Shown: positions 18,161 through 26,788 of the stretch, piece after piece
Layout of the letters: each line of letters begins with the position of its first letter
Position numbering within the stretch: position 1 is the stretch's first letter
NCBI GenBank assembly: GCA_934141445.1
Contig: CAKPCF010000005.1
Coordinates: 17,916 to 81,915, forward strand
Source: an uncultured Clostridia bacterium
GTDB taxonomy: Bacteria > Bacillota > Clostridia > TANB77 > CAG-508
Reading direction: 5' to 3'
Length of the DNA: 64,000 nucleotides
Translations under genes and position numbers: made by a program
The notes under the pieces: model-generated
What the model saw: the letters and a program-made list of their open reading frames with translations, nothing else
Told to the model about the DNA's origin: nothing
Databases searched by the model: none

Positions 18161-18952
18161 ATGAAAGTTTTTATAGTTAAGAAGAAGTTTATATTGATAT
18201 GCTGTTTTATAATAATTACAGCATATTTTTTAATTTTAAGTTTTAAGAGTAGTCCTGTAATAGCGGTAGAGTTAGAGGAAAATAGTGTAATTTCAGATGA
18301 GTGGAAAGAAAAAATAAAATCACTTACCAAAGGAAAAGAAAAAATTGCATATTTAACTTTTGATGATGGTCCTTCTATAAATGTTACAAATAAAATATTA
18401 GATATTTTAAAGGAGGAAGAAGTTAAAGCTAGCTTTTTCGTAATTGGCAAAAAAGTTGATGAACATCCAGAAATTGTTAAAAGAGAATTTGAAGAAGGTC
18501 ATTATATTGCAAATCATGGATATGACCATAAAAATAGTAAGCTTTATCAGAGTGATGAAAGCTTTATAAATGAAGTGAAAAATACAGATAAAGCTATAGG
18601 AAAGGCAATAGGAAATGAAAACTATTGTGCAAAAGTATTTAGATTTCCAAATGGGTTCATGTCTCCAAATTATAGAAGTAAAAAAGATAGGTCAGCAGAA
18701 TTGCTTAATTCATTAGGATATACATATATAGATTGGAATTGCTTGAATAATGATTCTGTAAAAAAATATTCTAATTACCAATTATTAAATAATTTGAAAA
18801 AGACTGCTAAAGGAAAAGATACTTTGGTAATTTTAATGCATGATACAAAAGATGTAAGTAATAGTTCTTTAGTTTTACAAGATTCTATAAAGTTTTTAAA
18901 AGAAGAAGGCTATAAATTTCAAAATTTCTATGATATAATAGGCGAAAATTGA
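18161..18952 (+). CDS. Secreted or anchored polysaccharide deacetylase (PgdA-like)
   Basis: This 263-residue protein has an N-terminal membrane anchor (about 8-27) and a NodB domain with 'TFDDGPSINVTNKIL', 'HGYDHKN' (metal-binding histidines), 'FRFPNGF' and 'LMHDTKD'. Its sequence differs clearly from the NodB protein at 16395, and its more canonical HxxxH motif suggests peptidoglycan N-acetylglucosamine as substrate. It lies 43 bp after the flippase-like gene and ends 28 bp before the pseudouridine synthase gene. Confidence 0.9.
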   Translation: MKVFIVKKKFILICCFIIITAYFLILSFKSSPVIAVELEENSVISDEWKEKIKSLTKGKEKIAYLTFDDGPSINVTNKILDILKEEEVKASFFVIGKKVDEHPEIVKREFEEGHYIANHGYDHKNSKLYQSDESFINEVKNTDKAIGKAIGNENYCAKVFRFPNGFMSPNYRSKKDRSAELLNSLGYTYIDWNCLNNDSVKKYSNYQLLNNLKKTAKGKDTLVILMHDTKDVSNSSLVLQDSIKFLKEEGYKFQNFYDIIGEN

Positions 18953-18980
18953 TATAAAATTATGAATAATTGGAGAAGAA

Positions 18981-19685
18981 ATGGAAAGAATAGATAAAAT
19001 AATTTCATCACAGGGAAAATATTCTAGAAGTGAAGTAAAAAAGCTAATTAGTAAAAAAAGGATAAAAGTAAATGGCATATTAGCTAGTAGACCAGAAGAA
19101 AAGTTTGATGTTTATTCTTCTGAAATCTATGTTAATGATGAATTGATTAGTTTTAAGAAAAATTTATATTTGATTTTAAATAAGCCAAAAGGATATGTTT
19201 CAGCAACAGAAGATAGAAATGATAAAACAGTCATTGAGCTTGTACCAGAAAATTTAAAAAGAAATGGTCTTTTTCCAGCAGGCAGATTAGATAAAGATAC
19301 AACCGGAATGATGAGTATAACTGATGATGGAGAATTTGCTCATAATATTTTAGCACCTAGAAAACATATAAAAAAGACTTATAGAGTTGTTATAGATAAA
19401 GAAATTGATGAAAAAATGATTAAGCAATTTGAAAAAGGAATTGTTTTAAACGACCATGTTTGTTGTTCAGCTGAATTTGAAGTAATAAACCAAAATACAG
19501 CTTTAGTAACAATTACAGAGGGAAAGTATCATCAAATTAAAAGGATGTTTGGAAATTTTGGAGCAAAAGTATTAGAATTGCATAGAATATCTATGGGAAA
19601 ATTAGATTTGCCACAAAATTTAAAAGTTGGAGAATGTAGAGAGCTTACAGAAGAGGAGTTAAAACTACTTACAGATAAATCTTAA
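18981..19685 (+). CDS. RsuA-family pseudouridine synthase
   Basis: This 234-residue protein has an N-terminal S4 RNA-binding domain and the RsuA/RluB/E/F catalytic motif 'GRLDKDTTGMMSITDDGEF', which contains the catalytic Asp. The motif 'EGKYHQIKRMFG' is typical of this subfamily. It isomerises a uridine in rRNA, most likely 16S U516 for an RsuA type. An in-frame start ATG follows GGAGAAG. Confidence 0.9.
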   Translation: MERIDKIISSQGKYSRSEVKKLISKKRIKVNGILASRPEEKFDVYSSEIYVNDELISFKKNLYLILNKPKGYVSATEDRNDKTVIELVPENLKRNGLFPAGRLDKDTTGMMSITDDGEFAHNILAPRKHIKKTYRVVIDKEIDEKMIKQFEKGIVLNDHVCCSAEFEVINQNTALVTITEGKYHQIKRMFGNFGAKVLELHRISMGKLDLPQNLKVGECRELTEEELKLLTDKS

Positions 19686-19738
19686 GATTTTATACAAATA
19701 AGACATAAAAAATGCCATCTTAAAAGTTACATAATATT

Positions 19739-19767
19739 TTGACTTTGATGGAAGAAAGTGATATAAT
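19739..19767 (+). promoter_or_regulatory. Strong sigma-A promoter of the foreign gene
   Basis: TTGACT (19739-19744), a 17-bp spacer and TATAAT (19762-19767) give a near-consensus promoter. An AGGAGGG ribosome site lies at 19784-19790. Confidence 0.8.
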
Positions 19768-19796
19768 ATAGGTATTAAATTTTAGGAGGGTGTTTT

Positions 19797-20345
19797 ATGA
19801 CACAAAGAATCGTACGACTGTTGAAGAACATTCGGTGCATGGTAATGGAGGACCACATCTATGATGTGAGTGAAATGGGCGATGAGCTTAGTATGAATAA
19901 AGATCGCGTTAAGCGGTACATCAGAGAAGATATCAAAGGCATCTGCTTGGGAAAAGTTGATGCATATGAAGGAGCAGTGAAAAAGAAAATCGTTCGTAAT
20001 ATTCGTGATGAAGTTCTTGTTCATGGCAATTTTTCTGCAAAGAAAATCGCAGAAAAATTTAAAATGACTGAACAGCAGGTCCTCATTATTGTCGAGATTT
20101 TGGGAGGCGACGTTGAGAAAAAGGTTATGAAAGAAGAGTTGGAGAAACAGCTGAAAGCTAAAATTGGGGAACTGGTTCTGGAACAGCGAATCCACAATCC
20201 CAAAGTTTTGGCTAAGCGGTATGGGACAACTGTCGAACGTGTGTTACAAATCGCAAAGGAGAATGATAATCCGGAGGTTTTGAAATGGCTTGAAGGTTGG
20301 CTGCCTGTTGATAAGCTTCTTAACATGGAGCTGAAGCTCGATTGA
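19797..20345 (+). CDS. Unknown helical DNA-binding-like protein, probably horizontally acquired
   Basis: I do not recognise this 182-residue protein. It is helical and basic, with two helix-turn-helix-like stretches: 'AKKIAEKFKMTEQQVLIIV' near 80-100 and 'PKVLAKRYGTTVERVLQIA' near 138-157. Its codon use is unlike its neighbours: CGT, CGG, CGC, CTG, ATC and GTC are common, and 19801-19860 is 45% G+C, whereas host genes favour AGA, TTA and ATA. It has its own consensus promoter and a G+C-rich terminator, so it is a self-contained monocistronic unit between rsuA and a histidine kinase. A regulatory role is a guess based only on the HTH-like segments. Confidence 0.7.
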   Translation: MTQRIVRLLKNIRCMVMEDHIYDVSEMGDELSMNKDRVKRYIREDIKGICLGKVDAYEGAVKKKIVRNIRDEVLVHGNFSAKKIAEKFKMTEQQVLIIVEILGGDVEKKVMKEELEKQLKAKIGELVLEQRIHNPKVLAKRYGTTVERVLQIAKENDNPEVLKWLEGWLPVDKLLNMELKLD

Positions 20346-20368
20346 GTTAAACACCTACAAAATTTTAG

Positions 20369-20398
20369 AAAGGGGGCGCTAGCCTTCTTTATTTTTTT
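20369..20398 (+). terminator. GC-rich terminator of the foreign gene
   Basis: The stem AAGGGGGC / GCCTTCTT (two G-U pairs) with loop GCTA is followed by a run of T. It is much richer in G+C than most other terminators here. Confidence 0.75.
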
Positions 20399-20413
20399 GA
20401 ATTATTTAATAAA

Positions 20414-20459
20414 TTCTTAAGAATTGCTCTATTTTTTCTTAAGAAAAACTTGATATAAT
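20414..20459 (+). promoter_or_regulatory. Twin TTCTTAAGAA operator and promoter of the orphan kinase
   Basis: TTCTTAAGAA occurs at 20414-20423 and 20436-20445, 22 bp apart, and TATAAT follows at 20454-20459 after 8 bp. Spacing and flanking bases match the element at 14541-14586 nearly base for base. Confidence 0.7.
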
Positions 20460-20490
20460 ATGTATAAATAAAACGAGAAGGAGGTTTATT

Positions 20491-22560
20491 ATGAAAGATA
20501 GTAAACTATTTAAATTTATAGCATATTTTGTACTTGCAATTGTTATTCCTATTTTTGCTATATCAGCTATGTATATACAGTATGACAATTCTTTAAGTGA
20601 GAGTAAAAACATAAATCAAGATGATGCTTTTACATCAACATATATGAGAGCACTTGTAAATTATGCTTTTGATTTAATTTATGATATAGGAGATTATAAA
20701 TTAGTTAATGACAATAACAATAAAATTTTTTATTATAATACGGATAAAGCGAAAATACAAAATTTATGTGTACTAATAAAATATAAAAATATTGCTATGA
20801 CAAATGTTGAACTTACATCTGAAACAGATACAATTCAAAAATTACAAGACTATATAAATAAACAAGATAGCAAAAAAACGACTATAATAAATGGAAAAGT
20901 AACATCAGATACTGATGCTATTTATAAAAAGGCTGTTCAATATTTTGATAGATTTAACTTTAATTATTATTTAACACAAAATAGTTATACAAAAAACTTT
21001 ATAATAGCTGATGAAACTACTCAAAGCACTATATCAAATACAGATATAGAAACTAGTATTGATGATTTTCAAATATATTCATCTTATGATGAAGTAATAG
21101 TAGATAATAGTATAGAAAATTGGTTAGATCAATATTCACAATATAAAGATACTATCTATATGTTATTACCAATTAGTATATTACTAATTTCTATGTGTAT
21201 AATATATTTAATTATAGCAATAGGACATAATAAAGGTAAAGATGAAATAGTATTGAGTTCACTTGATAAAATGTATTATGAATTGGTATTTTTTGTAGTT
21301 TGTTTGGTATTATGCATACCATTAGTGCTAATTGAAGTAATTGGAATTGGAGATAATTTAGAAAATTTAAGAATCCTTATAACATTTGGAGTTACTTCAT
21401 ATATTTTAATATATGTAAGTTGTGCAGTTTTATTTCATACAACAGTTAAAAGACTAAAAGCAAAATCTTTTATAAAAACTACATTTACTGGTAAGCTTAT
21501 AATTTGGATTTGGAATAAAATTAAGAAATATTATAATAAGATAAAAGTTTCAATAAATAATTTAAAATTGAAAATTCCAAGAAATAGAAAAATAGTATTG
21601 TATAGTATTATATATGGAGTTGTAGCTATTATTTTAATTTCAATATTTGATGTAATTGGCTTTTGTATTGATGTTGGAATTTTAGCATATATCATTATGA
21701 ATATTTTGCAATATGCTAATTCTTATGATAAAATTGAAAATAAATTGAAAGATATGTATGAAGGAAAAAATGAAGTTACACTATCAGAATATGATGTATG
21801 TAAGGAATTTAAGCCAACTGTAAAATATATAAATGATATATCTAATGGTTTTGAAAATGCTGTTGAAGAAAGCATGAAATCAGAAAGAATGAAAACAGAG
21901 CTTATCACTAATGTATCACATGATATAAAAACACCTCTTACATCAATTATAAATTATGTTGATTTATTAAAAGAAGAAAAAATTGATAATGAAAAAGCAA
22001 TAGAATATATTGGAATATTAGATAATAAATCACAAAGATTGAAAAAACTTATTGAAGATTTGGTAGAAGCTTCAAAAGCGTCTTCAGGAGCGATAAAATT
22101 AAATATAGAAAAAATAAATTTGAATGAATTACTAAATCAAGCAATTGCAGAATTTGATGATAAATTTAAGAAAAAAGGCTTAGAAATTGTATTAGATTTT
22201 GATAACAAAAATAATCCTAATAGCCCTATATACATAAATGCAGATAGTAGATACTTATATAGAGTAGTTGAGAATTTATTTGGCAATATTTCAAAGTATG
22301 CATTAGAAAATTCAAGAGTATATATAGAAGGTAAGAAAAATGATAATACTGTTAAGATAATATTTAAAAATATCTCAAAAGATAAATTAAATATATCTTC
22401 AGAAGAACTAATGCAGAGATTTGTTAGAGGAGATAAATCAAGAACTACAGAAGGAAGTGGACTTGGATTATCAATAGCACAAAGTTTAGTAGAATTGCAG
22501 AAAGGTAAATTTAGTTTACAAATAGATGGTGATTTATTTAAAGTAGAAATAGAATTTTAG
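20491..22560 (+). CDS. Orphan multi-membrane sensor histidine kinase
   Basis: This 689-residue kinase has a first membrane segment at ~10-30, an external region of ~190 residues, then a block of membrane segments (about 222-245, 263-285, 296-318 and 365-400). A kinase core follows with H477 in 'NVSHDIKTPLTSIINYVDLL' and the G box 'GSGLGLSIAQSL'. It resembles VanS-like kinases of gut Clostridia with an expanded sensor. No regulator gene is adjacent; the regulator at 14621 shares its promoter design. GAAGGAGG precedes the ATG. Confidence 0.9.
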   Translation: MKDSKLFKFIAYFVLAIVIPIFAISAMYIQYDNSLSESKNINQDDAFTSTYMRALVNYAFDLIYDIGDYKLVNDNNNKIFYYNTDKAKIQNLCVLIKYKNIAMTNVELTSETDTIQKLQDYINKQDSKKTTIINGKVTSDTDAIYKKAVQYFDRFNFNYYLTQNSYTKNFIIADETTQSTISNTDIETSIDDFQIYSSYDEVIVDNSIENWLDQYSQYKDTIYMLLPISILLISMCIIYLIIAIGHNKGKDEIVLSSLDKMYYELVFFVVCLVLCIPLVLIEVIGIGDNLENLRILITFGVTSYILIYVSCAVLFHTTVKRLKAKSFIKTTFTGKLIIWIWNKIKKYYNKIKVSINNLKLKIPRNRKIVLYSIIYGVVAIILISIFDVIGFCIDVGILAYIIMNILQYANSYDKIENKLKDMYEGKNEVTLSEYDVCKEFKPTVKYINDISNGFENAVEESMKSERMKTELITNVSHDIKTPLTSIINYVDLLKEEKIDNEKAIEYIGILDNKSQRLKKLIEDLVEASKASSGAIKLNIEKINLNELLNQAIAEFDDKFKKKGLEIVLDFDNKNNPNSPIYINADSRYLYRVVENLFGNISKYALENSRVYIEGKKNDNTVKIIFKNISKDKLNISSEELMQRFVRGDKSRTTEGSGLGLSIAQSLVELQKGKFSLQIDGDLFKVEIEF

Positions 22561-22609
22561 ATTATACTGATTTTTAACTTACATATCTTAATATCAAGAG
22601 AGGTTATAA

Positions 22610-23389
22610 ATGAAAAATATATTGATATTTATTTATATGTTTTTAAGTGTAGTAAGTTTGTACGGAACTTTATTTTTAAAGCAAGAAGAGATTTTTAAGT
22701 TAAAAAATTGGTATGGTGTAATTGCAAATACTCTGGCAACAATTATACTGTTTTTGGTAAATTTGTTGCCAGAAAATTTTATTGTAATAAAAATTATAAT
22801 AACTTCATTATTTACAATTTTTATTATTTGCTTCTTTATTTTGGCATTATTTACGTTAATAGTTGCAAAACATAAAGTAGAATTTAATAAAGATTATATA
22901 ATAATACTAGGTTGTGGGATAAAAGATGATGGAAGTTTAAGGAGAATTTTAAAAGATAGAGTAAATAAAGCTATTGAATTTTATAAAAATCAGTTAGAAA
23001 ATACTGGAAAAAAAGCTGTTATAATCCCTTCAGGTGGTCAAGGAAAAGATGAGATTATGTCAGAAGCTGAAGCAATAAAAAGATATTTATTAGCAAATGG
23101 TATTGAAGAAGAACAAATAATATTAGAGGATAAATCAACAAATACAATTCAAAATTTAAAATATTCAAAGAAAATAATTGAAAACTTAAGTAATAGTGAA
23201 AAAAATATCGTTTTTATTACTAGTGAATATCATTTAATTAGAAGTAAAATATTTGCTAATAAAGTTGGATTAAAAGCAGAGTGTTTAGGAAGTCAAACAA
23301 AATGGTATTTTTTGATAAATGCACTTTTAAGAGAATTTGGTGGAATGTGTTTTATTGCTTTGAGATGTAATGAAAATATAAAAAAATAG
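22610..23389 (+). CDS. YdcF/DUF218-family protein with membrane segments
   Basis: This 259-residue protein has N-terminal membrane segments (about 1-20, 35-55 and 62-85), followed by a DUF218 domain with 'IILGCGIKDDG', 'IPSGGQGKDEIMSEAEAI', 'DKSTNTIQNLKYS' and 'FITSEYHLIRS'. The family includes ElyC/SanA/YdcF and is linked to envelope metabolism; biochemical function is not settled. It lies 49 bp after the histidine kinase gene and may be cotranscribed. Confidence 0.85.
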   Translation: MKNILIFIYMFLSVVSLYGTLFLKQEEIFKLKNWYGVIANTLATIILFLVNLLPENFIVIKIIITSLFTIFIICFFILALFTLIVAKHKVEFNKDYIIILGCGIKDDGSLRRILKDRVNKAIEFYKNQLENTGKKAVIIPSGGQGKDEIMSEAEAIKRYLLANGIEEEQIILEDKSTNTIQNLKYSKKIIENLSNSEKNIVFITSEYHLIRSKIFANKVGLKAECLGSQTKWYFLINALLREFGGMCFIALRCNENIKK

Positions 23390-23433
23390 ATATAAATTAC
23401 AAAAATATGTACTAATATTAAAAAAATACTACA

Positions 23434-23458
23434 CAAAAATATATTTTTTTGTTATAAT
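23434..23458 (+). promoter_or_regulatory. Sigma-A-type promoter of the His-Thr leader ORF
   Basis: TATAAT lies at about 23453-23458, with TACACA 17 bp upstream as the -35 box. The yebC promoter near 30855-30885 has the same CTACACAAAA box and spacing. Confidence 0.5.
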
Positions 23459-23495
23459 ATAGCATATAAAAAAGAAAAAAAGGGGAGATTTGAAA

Positions 23496-23558
23496 ATGAA
23501 AAAGCTTGTAACCGTTGGGGCTGTACACACACACACACACACACGAGTATTCTATTAA
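23496..23558 (+). CDS. 20-residue His-Thr repeat leader peptide ORF
   Basis: An AGGGGAGA ribosome site is 8 bases before ATG 23496. The translation is MKKLVTVGAVHTHTHTRVFY. Alternating His and Thr codons come from an (AC)10 dinucleotide tract at 23525-23544. A palindrome (TATTCTATT/AATAGAATA) begins at the last codons and a strong terminator follows 40 bp later. This arrangement is that of an attenuation leader or an independently transcribed microprotein. Gain or loss of one AC unit would change the frame after codon 10 and the stop position. No homologue is known to me. Confidence 0.45.
   Translation: MKKLVTVGAVHTHTHTRVFY
23525..23544. repeat. (AC)10 microsatellite
   Basis: Ten perfect AC units form the only long dinucleotide repeat noticed in the window. 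It lies inside a short ORF with a good ribosome site, where slippage would alter the frame. Confidence 0.9.
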
Positions 23559-23600
23559 ATAGAATAAAAAATAAGCTTTTTTGTCATACCTTTAAATATA

Positions 23601-23664
23601 AGAAACTTAAAATGAAACTGTGAAATATAAACAGTTTTATTTTAGGTTTCTTTTTGTTTTTTAT
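23601..23664 (+). terminator. Strong terminator or attenuator before the HerA-like gene
   Basis: A 20-bp RNA stem pairs 23601-23620 with 23632-23651 (two G-U pairs, 11-base loop), followed by TTTTGTTTTTT. A smaller hairpin, AGGAA(A)GTGC/GCACTTCCT, is at 23667-23688. Confidence 0.8.
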
Positions 23665-23728
23665 ATAGGAAAGTGCTCTGCACTTCCTAATGTCCACTTT
23701 TGTTCTTAAAAAATAAATGGAGGAATAT

Positions 23729-26404
23729 ATGCTTATTACAGAACTAGAAAATGGTGAATTTAATGGAATGGATATCATTGAAATAGCAGATATACCAGAT
23801 ATTTCTATCTTATCATCTGAAGTATTAGAAAACAAAGAATATGCTAAAAAGCATAAAAAAGAATTTGAATCACTAATTACTGAATTTTTCTTTGGCTGTA
23901 AACAAGATTTTAACAATCAATATGAAAATCAAGATTATTCAATATCATTAGTGTTTAAATCTGAAAGTGCTAAAAATCAAACCTATAATGCTAATGTAAA
24001 AGTGTTTATTATGATTAGAGGAATAAATACTAATAAAGAATATTTACAATTTAGGATAGATGAATTAAAAAATTTAATTAAAACATCTTTAAGAAGTAGT
24101 AAATATGGAATTAGCGAACCAAATGATAAAGAAGAAATAATAAATCAAATAAGAGAAAATGCAAATAAAGAGAAAAGAATTATAGTAAAAGATTATCAAA
24201 TGAGTAATCTCCAAAGTGCATATTTACAGCAATGTTTGACCTTTGACAAGTTTCCAACAAAAAGTGAAAACTTTACCAAGATAATAACAACATTGATGCA
24301 ATATCCTGATTCTGAAGTAATAATAGACCTAATTCCAACTGTACTTAATCAAAATGAAATTACTAATATAGAGTCATATAGTAATGTATTAGATGTAATT
24401 TTAAGAGGTGTTTCTGGACCAGATGGAGCAAATGCAAATATCTTGGCTGAAAAGCCTTCTACTATATATAAATATTATGAAACAAATAAATATGGAGTAT
24501 TGTTTTCATTTAATATTTTAGTATGTGCAGATTATAATTGTGTAAATACAATAGCAAATAGAATTGCCGGAGAATTAAGCTTAGGCTTTGATATTGAAAA
24601 TGAATATGCAAAATTAAATAGTATAGAGATAAACAATTATGAAGTTGATATAAATACATATTTTAATTCATTACCATGGGTTATAAATGAAATTGCAATT
24701 GATAAAAGTATGCAAAATAATGTATATGCTAATTCTGATATGATAAGGTTTCCTTTTATTATTACTGGAGAAGAGGCAAGTGAGTTCTTTAGAATACCTT
24801 ATGGAGATAATGTATTGACAGCAGGAATAAAAATAAATAAATCAGATGTAGCATCAAAAAATTACAATAAAAAAGTAATAAATATGGGAGATATTATAGT
24901 TGGAAAACTAAAAAGTTCTACTAATGGAGATAAAATAGGATTTTCATTAGGTGATTTAACAAAACATGCTCTTATAGTTGGAACTCCTGGTTCTGGTAAA
25001 ACAACTTTCTCTGTAAGTTTACTTGATAGACTATGGAAGGAACATAAGATTCCATTTTTAGTAATTGAACCAGCCAAAAATGAGTATAGAGCAATGATTG
25101 ATAGCATACCAGATATTCAAGTATTTACACCAGGAAAGGATTTTATATCACCATATATATTAAATCCTTTTATACCACCGAAAAATGTAAGGTTACAGAG
25201 TTATAAAACAGTTCTAAAAACAGCTTTTTCAGCAGGTGTTTCAATGGGCACACCATTAGATAAGATTTTTGAAGATACAATTGATGAATGTTATTCTCGT
25301 GCTGGTTGGTTGCCTCATTATACAATAGATGATGGTGCTGAAATCTTTACTATGGATGATTTCCTAAAAACTTTTATGGAAATTTTTGAAAAAATTGGAT
25401 ATAAGGGTGAAGCTGCTAATATAGGAAAAGCTGGATATGTAAGATTTAAGAGCTTATTAAGATTGTTTGGAAATTATAACACAATTCCAATAGAAGATTT
25501 ACTTAAAAAGCCTACAATTATTGAACTTGCAGCAATAGAAAATGAAGACCAGAAGTCATTACTAATTGCATTATTATTGCTTAATATTCAGTCTTATGTA
25601 AATGCAAATTTCTTGGGAACTGGAGAGATGAAAAATGTTATCTTACTAGAAGAGGCACATGTATTGCTTGCTGCTAGTGATGATAAATCAGAGGGTGAGG
25701 CAAATCCAAGTGCTGTTGCTAAAAAATTATTAACAAGAATGCTTGCTGAAATACGTTCTTTGGGAGTTGGAATTGTTATAGCAGACCAATCTCCAGAAAA
25801 AGTAACTACTGATGTAGTAAAGCTAACTAATATAAAACTGGCGTTTAACTTAGTAGAGAAAAACGATAGGACAATATTAGGTGATAGTACAGATATGAAG
25901 GAGATTCAAGTTGAAAGACTTGCAAAATTACGACCAGGTGAAGCATTTTTATATATGAATGGATTAGAAGAACCAGAAGAAATCATTACTGAAGATTATA
26001 GAAAGAAAGTTCAAATAAGAACGACTATAAGTGATGATGAAATAGCTCAAAAAACAACTTATTGGAATGATAAGAAAGATAAATTAAAACCATTTATTCA
26101 ATGTAGTTATACAGATTGCTGTGATAATGGCTGTAACTACATAATAAAAGCTGAAGCAGAAGAGAATGCTAGAAGAATATATAATGCAAACTTTAATGAA
26201 CAAAGCACAGATAGAGATAAGTTGGTAGAAGTTTATCAAGAAATAGAAGAAAAAGTACAAGAATTTGCAAAAGAAAAAGCAACAGAACAACTAGTATGTT
26301 GTACAAAAATACAATTTTTAAGAAAGATTGTTTATAACACAAAAATACGCTTCTCAAAAGAAGCGGCTAATAAAACAATAAATAATGAATATATGAGGAG
26401 GTAG
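23729..26404 (+). CDS. HerA/DUF87-type P-loop ATPase with C-terminal cysteine cluster
   Basis: This 891-residue protein has an unrecognised N-terminal region (1-~390), then a HerA/FtsK-like ATPase: Walker A GTPGSGKTT at 418-426, 'LVIEPAKNEYRAM' just after, a Walker B 'NVILLEEAHVLLA', and 'GIVIADQSPEKV' like the sensor/arginine-finger region of HerA. Near residues 792-802 is a cysteine cluster CSYTDCCDNGC that could bind metal. No membrane segment is visible. HerA-type ATPases form hexamers that move DNA or remodel other substrates, often with nucleases; no nuclease gene is adjacent here. The ATG at 23729 is chosen because GGAGG lies 5 bases upstream; an ATG at 23717 overlaps that site. It heads a run ending at 30683. 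Confidence 0.8.
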   Translation: MLITELENGEFNGMDIIEIADIPDISILSSEVLENKEYAKKHKKEFESLITEFFFGCKQDFNNQYENQDYSISLVFKSESAKNQTYNANVKVFIMIRGINTNKEYLQFRIDELKNLIKTSLRSSKYGISEPNDKEEIINQIRENANKEKRIIVKDYQMSNLQSAYLQQCLTFDKFPTKSENFTKIITTLMQYPDSEVIIDLIPTVLNQNEITNIESYSNVLDVILRGVSGPDGANANILAEKPSTIYKYYETNKYGVLFSFNILVCADYNCVNTIANRIAGELSLGFDIENEYAKLNSIEINNYEVDINTYFNSLPWVINEIAIDKSMQNNVYANSDMIRFPFIITGEEASEFFRIPYGDNVLTAGIKINKSDVASKNYNKKVINMGDIIVGKLKSSTNGDKIGFSLGDLTKHALIVGTPGSGKTTFSVSLLDRLWKEHKIPFLVIEPAKNEYRAMIDSIPDIQVFTPGKDFISPYILNPFIPPKNVRLQSYKTVLKTAFSAGVSMGTPLDKIFEDTIDECYSRAGWLPHYTIDDGAEIFTMDDFLKTFMEIFEKIGYKGEAANIGKAGYVRFKSLLRLFGNYNTIPIEDLLKKPTIIELAAIENEDQKSLLIALLLLNIQSYVNANFLGTGEMKNVILLEEAHVLLAASDDKSEGEANPSAVAKKLLTRMLAEIRSLGVGIVIADQSPEKVTTDVVKLTNIKLAFNLVEKNDRTILGDSTDMKEIQVERLAKLRPGEAFLYMNGLEEPEEIITEDYRKKVQIRTTISDDEIAQKTTYWNDKKDKLKPFIQCSYTDCCDNGCNYIIKAEAEENARRIYNANFNEQSTDRDKLVEVYQEIEEKVQEFAKEKATEQLVCCTKIQFLRKIVYNTKIRFSKEAANKTINNEYMRR

Positions 26405-26408
26405 AAAA

Positions 26409-26738
26409 ATGAAAGATGAATTTAAAGAAGTAAACGAAAATGTTACAAAGGAAGATGTTGTTGAGGTAAAAGATGATTTAACAGATGAAAATGAACCATT
26501 AGATTTAGGTGGAAAAAAAGATGTAAAAACTGATGTTAAATCAGATACAAAAGAAGATTCAGAAAGAGATGATTTCTTAGCAAGTTTAAGAGCAAATGTT
26601 GAAACAAGAGAAAATGTTGAAGAAAAAGATGTTGAAAGACTAAAGAAAGGTGAATGGGATACAAGTTCACATAAACCAGGTGGAATAGCAAGAATGCCAG
26701 GTAAAAAAATAAAAGGTGAAGATGATCCTGTTAGATAG
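26409..26738 (+). CDS. Small acidic, probably disordered protein
   Basis: This 109-residue protein is rich in Asp, Glu and Lys and has a 'KKDVKTDVKSDTKEDSE' repeat-like stretch. The better-ordered C-terminus reads 'RLKKGEWDTSSHKPGGIARM'. Family unknown. It starts 4 bp after the ATPase stop behind GAGGAGG, so it is surely cotranscribed and may be an adaptor for the ATPase or the SPFH protein. Confidence 0.65.
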   Translation: MKDEFKEVNENVTKEDVVEVKDDLTDENEPLDLGGKKDVKTDVKSDTKEDSERDDFLASLRANVETRENVEEKDVERLKKGEWDTSSHKPGGIARMPGKKIKGEDDPVR

Positions 26739-26788
26739 TTTAAATATTAAGTTTATATAGTTTGTGTATTGAGAAAGGAATGAAAATA

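Larger units (their letters stand above)
23390..23728. other. 340-bp intergenic region with leader ORF, microsatellite and hairpins
   Basis: From left to right it holds a TACACA...TATAAT promoter, a 20-codon His-Thr ORF spanning an (AC)10 tract, a small palindrome, a 20-bp-stem terminator with T tract, and a second smaller hairpin. Only the ribosome site of the ATPase gene follows. A stretch AAAAAGCTT near 23499 can also pair with AAGCTTTTT near 23573. Confidence 0.7.

Noticed and set aside
19782..20195. 137-codon minus-strand open frame opposite the first foreign gene
   Set aside because: The plus-strand gene has promoter, ribosome site and terminator; the minus frame has none of these.
23525..23544. 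CRISPR or tandem-repeat array at the AC tract
   Set aside because: It is a single 20-bp dinucleotide run without spacers; no direct-repeat/spacer pattern was found anywhere.
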